DNA from: Streptomyces sp. NBC_01451
Lineage (GTDB): Bacteria > Actinomycetota > Actinomycetes > Streptomycetales > Streptomycetaceae
DNA length: 64,000 nucleotides
NCBI RefSeq assembly: GCF_036227485.1
Contig: NZ_CP109479.1
Coordinates: 496,001-560,000 of the forward strand
Direction: 5' to 3'
This document shows, one piece after another, positions 52,935 to 61,013 of the stretch. Under the pieces are notes generated by a model that searched no databases, was not told the origin of the DNA, and saw nothing but the letters and a program-made list of their open reading frames with translations. Numbering within the stretch: the first letter of the stretch is position 1; each line of letters starts with the position of its first letter. Made by a program: the position numbers and the translations under genes.

Positions 52935-54623
52935 TCAGTCGGCGGGCAGCGGCACCCGCCACACGAGCCGGGTGCCGCCCTGTGCCGGGGACTCGACGGT
53001 CAGCGTCCCGCCGTACTGCGCGGCGCGGGAGCGCAGGTTGGCCAGTCCGCCGGTGTGCTGGGCGGCGCCCATACCCACTCCGTTGTCCGTCACCGCGAGA
53101 GTGAGGACATCCCCGGCCGTCGGCACGGTCAGGACGACGTCCGCCCGGCGGGCGCGTGCGTGCCGGGCGATATTGCTGAGGGCTTCGGCGGTCACCGCCA
53201 GGACGTGTTCGGCCACCTCGGCGGGGACGGTGGAGTCCACCGGTCCGTCGATCCGAAGAACCGGGCTGAAGCCGAGGGACTGGGCGGCCAGCCGGGCGGT
53301 TTCAGGCATCCGGCGGCGCAGCCCCGGACCGCCGCGGTCGTCCCCGGCCGAGCGCAGCTCGAAGATGGTGGAGCGGATGATCTGGACGGTGGTGTCCAGA
53401 TCCCCTACCGCCCGGGAGACCCGCTCGGCGGCGTCGGGGCTCTCGATCATGCGGATGGCGCTCTGCAGCGTCATGCCGGTGGCGAAGAGCCGCTGGATCG
53501 CCAGGTCGTGCAGGTCGCGGGCGATGCGGTCGCGTTCGTGCAGCACGGCCAGCTCCTCGGACTCGGCGCGGCGCCGCGCCAGTTCCAGGGCGATCGCGGC
53601 CTGGTCGGAGAACCGGGAGACCAAGGCGACCTCGGTGTCGTCGAAGGCCGGGCGACCCGCACGCCGGCTCAGGCGCAGTGCGCCGCAGGCCGAGGCGTCC
53701 AGCGGCAACGGTACGGCCACCATGGGGCCGTACCCCTGCGGATCGCCGCTCTCGTGGCCGAGCGCATGCGCCCGCAGGTCGCCACCGGCGTCCGCGGTGG
53801 TCGCGGGTTCATCGGCACCGGCGGCCGGGCCGACCAGCGACCCGTGTGCGGGAAGGACCGCTCCTTCGACGTGCTCGGCGTCATGGCCGTACGCCACCTC
53901 CACCGTGAGCCGGGCACCGTCCGCCTCTGCCGGGAGCAGTACGGCGGTCAGGTCGGCGTCGGCCACCTCGCACGCCCTGCGGGCGATCAGGCGGAGCACC
54001 TCGCGGGCGGCGGTTCCGGCGAACAGACTGCGGGTGATCTCACTGAGCGCCTCCAGCCAGCGTTCCCGGCGTCGGCTGTCGTGGTAAAGGCGTGCGTTGT
54101 CGACGGCGACCCCGGCCGCGTTGGCCAGCGTCGCCAGCACGGCCTCGTCCTCGGAGTCGAACCCCGTGCCCCCGCGCTTCTCGGTCAGGTAGAGGTTGCC
54201 GAACACCTCGCCCCGGACACGGACAGGCACCCCCAGGAACGTCCGCATCGGCGGATGGTGCTCGGGAAAGCCGAAACTGGCCGGGTGGCGGGTCAGATCT
54301 GTGAGACGCAGGGCAACCGGATTGCGGATCAGCTCGCCGAGGATGCCGCGCCCGCAGGGGGCCTGGCCGATGCGGGCCGCGAGGTCGTCGGCGATGCCGA
54401 CCGGCAGGAACTGCGACAGTCGCTGCCCGTCGCCGATCACACCGAGGGCGCCGTACTCGGCGTCGGTAAGAGTGACCGCCGCATCCACGATGCTGCTTAG
54501 AACCTGGGGCAGCTCCAGGCCGCGGCCGATGTTCGTGACGGCGTCGAGGAGGCTGTGCATCCGCTCCGGTACGTCGAGTCTCCGCTGTGACGGCGCGGAG
54601 TTCGGGGGTGGCGATTCGGGCAT
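52935..54623 (-). CDS. DosS/DevS-like twin-GAF sensor histidine kinase
   Basis: 562 aa. Two GAF domains (about 20-175 and 195-350) are followed by a HisKA_3 dimerisation helix ([20 protein letters not shown], phosphorylated His in LHDL) and an HATPase_c domain ([22 protein letters not shown]). This is the DosS/DevS architecture, in which the first GAF binds haem and senses O2, CO or NO; haem binding here is inferred. ATG 54623 is chosen since the longer frame to 54779 would run through both regulatory boxes. It pairs with the NarL-type regulator at 52197. Confidence 0.92.
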   Translation of the reverse strand: MPESPPPNSAPSQRRLDVPERMHSLLDAVTNIGRGLELPQVLSSIVDAAVTLTDAEYGALGVIGDGQRLSQFLPVGIADDLAARIGQAPCGRGILGELIRNPVALRLTDLTRHPASFGFPEHHPPMRTFLGVPVRVRGEVFGNLYLTEKRGGTGFDSEDEAVLATLANAAGVAVDNARLYHDSRRRERWLEALSEITRSLFAGTAAREVLRLIARRACEVADADLTAVLLPAEADGARLTVEVAYGHDAEHVEGAVLPAHGSLVGPAAGADEPATTADAGGDLRAHALGHESGDPQGYGPMVAVPLPLDASACGALRLSRRAGRPAFDDTEVALVSRFSDQAAIALELARRRAESEELAVLHERDRIARDLHDLAIQRLFATGMTLQSAIRMIESPDAAERVSRAVGDLDTTVQIIRSTIFELRSAGDDRGGPGLRRRMPETARLAAQSLGFSPVLRIDGPVDSTVPAEVAEHVLAVTAEALSNIARHARARRADVVLTVPTAGDVLTLAVTDNGVGMGAAQHTGGLANLRSRAAQYGGTLTVESPAQGGTRLVWRVPLPAD

Positions 54624-54711
54624 TCCTGACGCTCCTGAACCAGTCGGTGCGCAGCAGCGTACGACCGTGGCGCGGGGTGCGGAGCGCCCGGCCGCCAGGC
54701 GGCACGAAGAG

Positions 54712-54758
54712 GGGACGTTGGACCCTATGTGCGGCCTTCCGCAGGGGCCGTTCGACCC
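54712..54758. promoter_or_regulatory. Two tandem DevR/OsdR-like boxes
   Basis: GGGAC-GTTG-GACCC (54712-54725) and GGGCC-GTTC-GACCC (54745-54758) share the consensus GGGG(A/C)CGTTnG(A/G)CCCTA with the box at 51713. They are 33 bases apart, about three helical turns, so a regulator could bind both on one face. They lie between the kinase start (54623, leftward) and the oxidase gene (54883, rightward). Confidence 0.75.
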
Positions 54759-54882
54759 TATCCGGACCCCGTCCCCCACCGACGATCATGTGGCAGCGGC
54801 CGGGAAGGGCCAGGTTCATTTCCGCACTCCTGGTGCTTCCCGGCTCGTCGACGACATGAACAGCAGGGGAGGACGCCGTCCG

Positions 54883-56577
54883 GTGGACGAGACAGAGCAT
54901 GCGAGGACCACGCGGCCACGTGCCATGGCCGCCGTGGCAGACGAGGCATCCAGACCTGCGGTGCGGCCCGCGGCCCGGCCGTCGTGGACGGACTGGCTGA
55001 CGACCACCGACCACAAGAAGATCGGCACGATGTACCTGGTCACCGCGTTCGTGTTCTTCATCGTGGGCGGCGTGATGGCGCTGCTGATGCGCGCGGAGCT
55101 GGCCCGGCCCGGGCTGCAGGTCATGTCGAACGAGCAGTTCAACCAGGCGTTCACGATGCACGGCTCGATCATGCTGCTGATGTTCGCGATGCCCCTGTTC
55201 ACCGGTTTCGCCAACTGGATCATGCCGCTGCAGATCGGCGCCCCGGACGTCGCCTTCCCCCGGCTGAACATGCTGGCCTACTGGCTCTTCCTGTTCGGCT
55301 CCTCGATCGCGGCCTTCGGCTTCCTCACCCCGGGCGGGGCCGCCGACTTCGGCTGGTTCCTCTACGCCCCGCTGTCGGACGCCGTGCACTCACCCGGCCT
55401 GGGCGCCGACCTGTGGATCATGGGCGTCGCGCTGTCCGGATTCGGCTCGATCCTGGGCGCGGTCAACTTCATCACCACCATCATCTGCATGCGTGCGCCG
55501 GGCATGACCATGTTCCGCATGCCGATCTTCGTGTGGAACGTGCTGTTGACCGCCGTACTGATCCTGATCATCTTTCCGGTCCTGGCGGCGGCGTTGTTCG
55601 CGCTGGAATGCGACCGCAAGTTCGGCAGCCATGTCTTCGACGCGGCGAACGGCGGGGCGCTGCTGTGGCAGCACCTGTTCTGGTTCTTCGGCCATCCTGA
55701 GGTGTACGTGCTCGCGCTGCCGTTCTTCGGCATCGTCTCCGAGGTGATCCCGGTCTTCTCCCGCAAGCCGATGTTCGGCTACATGGGCCTGATCGGCGCC
55801 ACGATCGCGATCGCCGGTCTGTCCGTGACGGTATGGGCGCACCACATGTACGTCACCGGTGGCGTGCTGCTGCCGTTCTTCTCCTTCATGACGCTCCTCA
55901 TCGCCGTGCCGACCGGCGTGAAGTTCTTCAACTGGATCGGAACCATGTGGAAGGGGAGCCTGTCGTTCGAGACCCCGATGCTGTGGGCGACCGGCTTCCT
56001 GATCACCTTCACCTTCGGCGGTCTGACCGGTGTGATCCTGGCCTCGCCGCCGATGGACTTCCATCTCTCCGATTCGTACTTCGTCGTGGCCCACTTCCAC
56101 TACACCGTCTTCGGCACGGTCGTGTACGCGATGTTCGCGGGCTTCCACTTCTGGTGGCCGAAGATGACCGGCAAGATACTCGACGAACGTCTTGGCAAGA
56201 TCACGTTCTGGACGCTCACCATCGGCTTCCACACCACGTTCCTGGTCCAGCACTGGCTGGGTGCCGAGGGCATGCCCCGCCGCTACGCCGACTATCTGGC
56301 CGCGGACGGCTTCACCGCCCTGAACACGATCTCGACGATGGGTTCGTTCCTGCTGGGCCTGTCGATCCTGCCGTTCATCTACAACGCGTGGAAGACCGCC
56401 AAGTACGGAAAGAAGGTCGACGTCGACGACCCCTGGGGCTACGGCCGCTCCCTGGAGTGGGCGACCTCCTGCCCGCCGCCTCGGCACAACTTCGTGTCCC
56501 TGCCGCGGATCCGGTCCGAGTCCCCGGCGTTCGACCTGCATCATCCGGAGATCGTCGCGCTCGAGGCGGCGGAGTAG
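54883..56577 (+). CDS. ctaD: Cytochrome c oxidase subunit I (aa3-type), orphan copy
   Basis: 564 aa, twelve membrane segments. Haem and copper ligands are present: [11 protein letters not shown] (haem a His), [11 protein letters not shown] (CuB His and Tyr), [10 protein letters not shown] (CuB His pair) and [11 protein letters not shown] (haem a3 and a His). The catalytic subunit reduces O2 to water and pumps protons. No subunit II, III or assembly gene is adjacent, so it must borrow partners from the main oxidase locus. GTG 54883 has AGGGGAGG upstream; ATGs at 54856 and 54925 have no ribosome site. Two OsdR-like boxes upstream suggest low-oxygen control. Confidence 0.92.
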   Translation: MDETEHARTTRPRAMAAVADEASRPAVRPAARPSWTDWLTTTDHKKIGTMYLVTAFVFFIVGGVMALLMRAELARPGLQVMSNEQFNQAFTMHGSIMLLMFAMPLFTGFANWIMPLQIGAPDVAFPRLNMLAYWLFLFGSSIAAFGFLTPGGAADFGWFLYAPLSDAVHSPGLGADLWIMGVALSGFGSILGAVNFITTIICMRAPGMTMFRMPIFVWNVLLTAVLILIIFPVLAAALFALECDRKFGSHVFDAANGGALLWQHLFWFFGHPEVYVLALPFFGIVSEVIPVFSRKPMFGYMGLIGATIAIAGLSVTVWAHHMYVTGGVLLPFFSFMTLLIAVPTGVKFFNWIGTMWKGSLSFETPMLWATGFLITFTFGGLTGVILASPPMDFHLSDSYFVVAHFHYTVFGTVVYAMFAGFHFWWPKMTGKILDERLGKITFWTLTIGFHTTFLVQHWLGAEGMPRRYADYLAADGFTALNTISTMGSFLLGLSILPFIYNAWKTAKYGKKVDVDDPWGYGRSLEWATSCPPPRHNFVSLPRIRSESPAFDLHHPEIVALEAAE

Positions 56578-56580
56578 GCC

Positions 56581-57033
56581 ATGGCCCAGCCCGTCCTGGC
56601 CCTGGGCGCCACGATGGTGACCGCGTCCGGCTGCGTCTGGTACCTCCCGGCCCTCGCAGACCTGCGCGCGGGCACCGACCGTCCGGCCTCCCGCCGTACT
56701 GCGGCGGCGGCCTGCCTCACCGGCTGGACGACGCTCGCGGGCATCGCCGTGCTTCTCTTCGTCGGCGTGATCTGGCAGGCGGCATGCGTCGTGGCGGTGG
56801 CGGGTGCGGCCGTCACGGCTGTGCTGCGGATCCGTGCCGCCGCACAGCACCACCAGGAGGTACGGGAGATGGCCCGTCGCTGGGCGGTGTTGGACGCCGG
56901 CCTGCCCCAGCACGGCCGGAGACACGACCTCTCCCCATACGTTGTCGCCGCCCTCCTCGGCTGCGGTCTGGTGGCCGCCGTGGTCACCGCGGCCGTCGCG
57001 ATGACAACAGGATCCGACGGCGGCGGGAGCTGA
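56581..57033 (+). CDS. Small membrane protein downstream of ctaD
   Basis: 150 aa with three clear hydrophobic segments (VLALGATMVTASGCVWYL; GIAVLLFVGVIWQAACVVAV; YVVAALLGCGLVAAVVTAAV) and a cytoplasmic helix with basic residues. It begins 3 bases after the ctaD stop and is co-transcribed. Function unknown. The TGA at 57031-57033 is followed in the same frame by 36 more sense codons, including another hydrophobic stretch, up to TAG at 57142, so the protein may once have been longer. Confidence 0.72.
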   Translation: MAQPVLALGATMVTASGCVWYLPALADLRAGTDRPASRRTAAAACLTGWTTLAGIAVLLFVGVIWQAACVVAVAGAAVTAVLRIRAAAQHHQEVREMARRWAVLDAGLPQHGRRHDLSPYVVAALLGCGLVAAVVTAAVAMTTGSDGGGS

Positions 57034-57144
57034 GCGACAGCCGTCGCCCCGGCCGCCGTCGGCCTGGCTCTCACCATCGCGATCACGTTCACGCGCACGG
57101 TCCCCCGTCGCACCCCGACGGGCCGAGCGCGGCCCCTGCGCTAG
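57034..57144 (+). pseudogene. In-frame continuation after the stop of the small membrane protein
   Basis: Same frame as the preceding gene: APAAVGLALTIAITFTR forms a plausible fourth membrane helix, followed by a basic tail (VPRRTPTGRARPLR) and TAG. There is no start codon of its own next to the TGA. It is best read as the lost C-terminus of the 150-aa protein, or a readthrough extension. The 330 bases that follow (57145-57472) show no gene. Confidence 0.4.
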
Positions 57145-57472
57145 AAGATGTCGGCGCCCCGGGAGCGAACGGAGACACAGCCTGCAGACGGGCGCGAATA
57201 ACTCCTGTCCACACGTGAGCAACTCGCCGACATCGCCTCCACTCCGGTACCGGATCGCGTCCGCTGGAGGACAGGCTCACCACCGCCGACGGGCCGGAAC
57301 TCGACCCTCCGCCTGGCCCGGACAGTCCTGGACAAGAGCAGTCTCCCAACGGCATCGCCTCCGCCGATCCGACCCTCGCGGCACCCGACTCTCCTCATCC
57401 TTCGGGCGGGGGGGTGCCCCTATCTCTTCGGTCAAGCCGTCTGGGCGTCCGCGGGAGTCCCCGGTGCGAGCT

Positions 57473-57742
57473 TCAGTTGTCCGTGGCTGTGTCGGCCCCG
57501 GTGTATTCGTAGATCCAGCCGGCGGGAGCATCGGGGGAACGGACGGGTGTGTAGATGTGCCAGGCGGCAGGGTTCCAGGGTCCCTGTACCCGGCCGCCAC
57601 GAGCACGGAGGCGTGAAGGTGGAAGCGCGTCTTGATCGAGCTGGACGATCTTGGTCTGTCCGTTGAACGGGCCACCGGTCAGCTTGATGCCGACGGTGTT
57701 GTTGACCACTTCGCCAGCCAGCCAGCGGCGGATGACTTGCAT
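57473..57742 (-). CDS. Hypothetical small protein of 89 aa
   Basis: MQVIRRWLAGEVVNNTVGIK, then LTGGPFNGQTKIVQLDQDAL, a pattern typical of small phage- or element-related hypothetical proteins, and YTPVRSPDAPAGWIYEYTG near the end. The start at 57742 is preferred because GAGGA lies upstream; an ATG at 57766 is possible. It is soluble, with no signal. It sits at the edge of the mobile-element debris, which may explain its presence. No function can be assigned. Confidence 0.5.
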   Translation of the reverse strand: MQVIRRWLAGEVVNNTVGIKLTGGPFNGQTKIVQLDQDALPPSRLRARGGRVQGPWNPAAWHIYTPVRSPDAPAGWIYEYTGADTATDN

Positions 57743-57808
57743 GTGCTCGGAATCCTCGGCCCCCATCTCCGAAGCTGATCACGCACCTGTCCGGAGGACA
57801 AGGAGGTC

Positions 57809-59043
57809 TCAAGTCGCCGCGGCGGCCTGGGGTTCGCAGAAGGTGCCGTCGCGGAGCATTGCGGAGAGGACGTCGGCCCGGCGCCTGGCGAGGCAGAGCA
57901 GGGCCTGGGTGTGGTGCTTGCCCTGAGTGATCTTCTAGTCGTACTAGGCCCGCGATGCCGGGTCGCCCAAGGCGGCGAAGACGGAGAGGAAGAATGCTCG
58001 TTTGAGCTGCTTGTTTCCTCTGTGGGAGGGCTGTTCGCCGCGGATCGACGACCCGGAACTGCGGGTCGTCGGCGCGAGTCCGGCGTAGGTGGCGAGGTGG
58101 CCTGCGGTCGGGAAGGTGCTGCCGTCGCCGACCTCGATCAGGATCCGTGCTCCGGTCCTGACGCCGATGCCCCGCATGGACGTCAGGACCTTCGAAAGAG
58201 GGTGAGCCTCCAGGAGTTCCTCGATCCGAGCGGCCAGCAGCTTGCGCTGGTCAAGGACGGCCGTCAGGGACCCGGCCAGGCTTGGGACGATCAGCGCGGC
58301 CGCCTCGGTCCCCGGAACGACGACGGTCTGCTCGTCCAGGGCGGCGAAGATCTCCTCGACCAGCCGCTCGGCCATCCTCGACGAATGGGCCTACGCGCGG
58401 CCCTACAGGCCCCGAGGCCGAACGACGCGACACCTACCCACAGTGGCTCCACACCTACAATCACCACCGCGGACACACCGCGCTCGAAGGCCAGCCACCC
58501 GCGTCCCCAACCTCACGGGACAGTACACCTAGCACCCGCTCCAGCGACGGATGGATCTGGGGTCAGCAGTCCGTGAAGCCGGTTCGCGACCCGGGTTGCC
58601 CCGCCGGCCAGGTCGTCGTCGAAGCCCACCATCTCCAGCTCGGCGATCGTCTCGTCCTCGCCGTCGATGGCCCGCAGCGTGTGGGGCATGGCGCGGGAGG
58701 CGTCCGCGATGATGAACGCGTCCCTCGCGCCGGTCTTCGCCTCACCGGGGTAGAGGTCGGCGATCCGCCGCATCGTCAGTCCGGGCAGGTAGGCGACCGG
58801 GCAGCCCATGTCCCTCGCGACCGCCAGCGGCAGGGCTCCGATTGAGGCCGGCTGGTCGACCACGACCAGCACCGTTCCGCGCTTGGCCTGCAACTTTGCG
58901 AACAGTTCGCGGAGCTTGGGCTCGGTGTTGGGCAGGCGCTTGTCGAACGTCTTCTTCCCGGCCGGCGTGACGGCAGTGGCGTGGTGTTCGCCCTTGCCGA
59001 CGTCCAGGCCGAGGAAGACGTCGATGTCGCCGGTGTCGATCAC
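57809..59043 (-). pseudogene. IS110-family transposase, broken
   Basis: The N-terminal part (58533-59043) starts MIDTGDIDVFLGLDVGKGEH, the DEDD-type catalytic domain of IS110 transposases, and runs to NRLHGLLTPDPSVAG, where one extra C in an ACCCC run shifts the frame; removing it restores LTQIHPSLERVL. The C-terminal part (57809-58377) reads MAERLVEEIFAALDEQ and SMRGIGVRTGARILIEVGDG (Transposase_20). Two in-frame stops then precede KHHTQALLCLARRRADVLSA and its end at 57809. About 35-40 codons between the two parts are missing and replaced by foreign sequence. It cannot encode an active enzyme. Confidence 0.88.
58376..58532 (+). mobile_element. IS481-type integrase 3' fragment nested in the IS110 relic
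   Basis: On the opposite strand to the IS110 gene, codons give EWAYARPY, then EAERRDTYPQWLHTYNHHRG, then VPNLTGQYT and a TAG at 58530. This is the C-terminal end of IS481-family transposases. Two frame changes separate the three pieces, so it is decayed as well. It fills exactly the segment lost from the IS110 gene, pointing to an insertion followed by deletion. Confidence 0.8.
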
Positions 59044-60353
59044 GTGCAGGCCCCTCCATCACGCTTTCGTCCGGCCCTGCCAGGGCACCGAGCTGTCACA
59101 TCCACGTTACGGAGAGCTCTTCCGACTCGGGTGAAGCCGGTGCTCAAGCCCCTCATCAGTGGTCGAGCGTCGTGCGGCCCCGGGCGGCCAGGTGTCACAG
59201 GAACCATTGAAGGCAACCACCCCCAAGCCATACCCGGGGCCACTGGATCCTCCGGACCGTACGACAGCCCGTCCGACCCATCAACAACGTAGGACCACCC
59301 CCCGGATCATCCACAACAGGAGGGGCAAGTCATGCCAGAACCGAAGGCCGGAGGCCCCATTGCGGAACCACGAAAACGGTAACGGGGGGAGAGACCCCAG
59401 TTGCGCACGAGGCGGGCAGGCTCGCACACCTCGACACCGGCCACCCAGCGTCGCCGCCCGCCAGTTCCGGCTGGTGACCTCCCGCCCACGCCGCGCTGCC
59501 CTCAACGATGACGCCGTACGGTCCATTTCCACGCAGGCGGGGATAGCTCCTTATCGACGTACAGGTTGCTGCCGTAGAAGCAGAGGCCCCGTACATGCGG
59601 GGATAGCTCCCACCCCCAGGCAAACACGATCAAGGGCTACGAGTCGGCCCCGCGCAGGCTGGGCTTGCTCCCGTCCCCCGCGCCGCAGAACAAACACCGC
59701 GCACGGAACGCGGTGAGGGTCGACAGCCCTCCGCGCACCCTGAATGACCTTCGTGCCGTTTCCTGTACGGGCCGTTTCTCGTCGCCCCACGGTTGGCGGC
59801 TACGCCGTGATCCAAGGGCCGCCCAGCACCCTGCTCATCGTCCGTCACTCGGACACCCAGCTACAGGCAGTCCGTAGACCGAGCAGCCGACGGGGTATGT
59901 CGGCTGCTCTCGGCCATACCCCGAGGAAGCCGAGAGGCACTGGGGGCGACTTCCTGGTGCGATCTGGGGCCGATTTCAGTACGGGCCGTTTCTCCCTCAC
60001 GCCGACCGGCCACGTCGGCAACGGCACGATCCAGGCGAGCCCCGTCGCCACCACACCGCGCCTACCCTGCTGCGCCCCTGGGCAGAGTGGATGGAACGGT
60101 GCCGGAGCGGCCCCTTCCGGTTTCCTCGCGTCCAGCCGGCGTCCAGAATCCAGTACCCAACCAGCCGCAGGAGCCATATACCGCAAGGTTCAACCGCTAC
60201 GAACTGGAACATCCGTGCAGGCCAGTGGACGTTCACACTATCAACACCGGCAATCAGGCCGAACTCACGAGCAGCAGATTCGGCCCGTTCAGGCAAAGTT
60301 GACGCTCCGACACCCGCAAATGAACGTTTCCGCAGGTCAGAGCCCTGCGCAGG
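59044..60353. other. 1.3-kb gene-free region of mobile-element debris
   Basis: No credible gene on either strand; frames are short and lack normal codon bias. It holds a degenerate CRISPR-like array (59522-59671) and a 16-base direct repeat, GTACGGGCCGTTTCTC, at 59765-59780 and 59979-59994. It ends at a partial tRNA. The start (59044-59330) is probably the left-end untranslated part of the IS110 relic. Confidence 0.6.
59522..59671 (+). CRISPR. Degenerate three-repeat CRISPR relic, type I-E style
   Basis: Three 29-base units end at 59550, 59610 and 59671, giving 60- and 61-base periods and spacers of 31 and 32 bases, the type I-E geometry. Unit 2 contains GGCCCCGTACATGCGGGG then ATAGCTCC; unit 3 contains CGGCCCCGCGCAGG and ends TTGCTCC; unit 1 keeps only the second half, GCAGGCGGGGATAGCTCC. 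The stem CCCCG/CGGGG is typical of I-E repeats in actinobacteria. Positions one period further on either side show no repeat, and no cas gene is in the window. It is probably a decayed remnant. Confidence 0.6.
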
Positions 60354-60398
60354 TGGGACGGGTGGGACTCGAACCCACGGCCGACGGATTATGAGTCC
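60354..60398 (-). tRNA. 3' half of a CAT-anticodon tRNA (attachment-site remnant)
   Basis: Read leftward, the sequence has the anticodon loop CTCATAA (anticodon CAT), an intact T arm GTGGG-TTCGAGT-CCCAC (60362-60378) and the acceptor strand CCGTCCC followed by A. The matching 5' acceptor strand GGGACGG and a D arm are absent upstream, and the anticodon stem is already mismatched at its base. It is therefore not a working tRNA. Such truncated tRNA 3' ends are what integrative elements leave at one of their att sites. Confidence 0.7.
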
Positions 60399-60554
60399 TT
60401 TGAGGATCTTGGCAGTCCTTGCCGATCAACGCTCTTCCTTGATTTTTTCGCAGGTCAGACAGGTTTATCCATGTAGGAGTTCCGCAGTCCTTGTCAGTCT
60501 GTTCTTTTCCTTGCGGCCTCAACTCGGCCTCAATGGGGCCCAGCAGGATCGCGC

Positions 60555-60983
60555 CTACTCAAGGACGGGAACCGAACCTGCCCGCAGCGAATTCCCTTTC
60601 CGGCGTTGCTGGACACCAGATGGGTCTTGGTTTGAACACCCGGCGGGACCAAGGTACTTGGCCAGCCTGTGAAAGGCCTTGGCATCGGGCTGTGCGGGTG
60701 CCGCCCCGGTCGGGACGTACAGCCGGGGCCTGCCACGAAATCGCGTCCGCCGAGCCGTTACGTGCCGCTGCGACGTCGAGACCGTGGCGAAGCCCAGCGC
60801 GCCGACCAGTGCGATCGTGACGGCCGCGAGAACCTTGTTGTGCGGGATGAGCGTGAAGGGCGCAGAGCGATCGGCTTTCTCCGCCTCGTCCGGCGTCACA
60901 TCGACGTCCTGCTGGCCATGGCCCGCGACGGTCACCTGCCACGAACCCGGAATCCCACTGACCGTTTGACGAAAATCAGACAT
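60555..60983 (-). CDS. Hypothetical 142-aa protein with one membrane segment
   Basis: The first part looks coding: MSDFRQTVSGIPGSWQVTVA, then a hydrophobic helix KVLAAVTIALVGALGFATV. The second half is low in recognisable structure and may be read-through into non-coding DNA. It lies between the tRNA scar and the acyl-CoA ligase, on the same strand as the ligase but downstream of it (30 bases), so it could be co-transcribed. No family is recognised. Confidence 0.4.
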   Translation of the reverse strand: MSDFRQTVSGIPGSWQVTVAGHGQQDVDVTPDEAEKADRSAPFTLIPHNKVLAAVTIALVGALGFATVSTSQRHVTARRTRFRGRPRLYVPTGAAPAQPDAKAFHRLAKYLGPAGCSNQDPSGVQQRRKGNSLRAGSVPVLE

Positions 60984-61013
60984 CCGTTCCCGGTTGCGAT
61001 TGCCGCGGCATCC

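Noticed and set aside
59765..59994. GTACGGGCCGTTTCTC direct repeats considered as DevR boxes
   Set aside because: They have the left GGGCC half but no proper GNCCC right half, and no gene lies nearby.
60354..60398. Functional tRNA-Met gene
   Set aside because: The 5' acceptor strand and D arm are missing and the anticodon stem is mismatched, so it cannot fold as a full tRNA.
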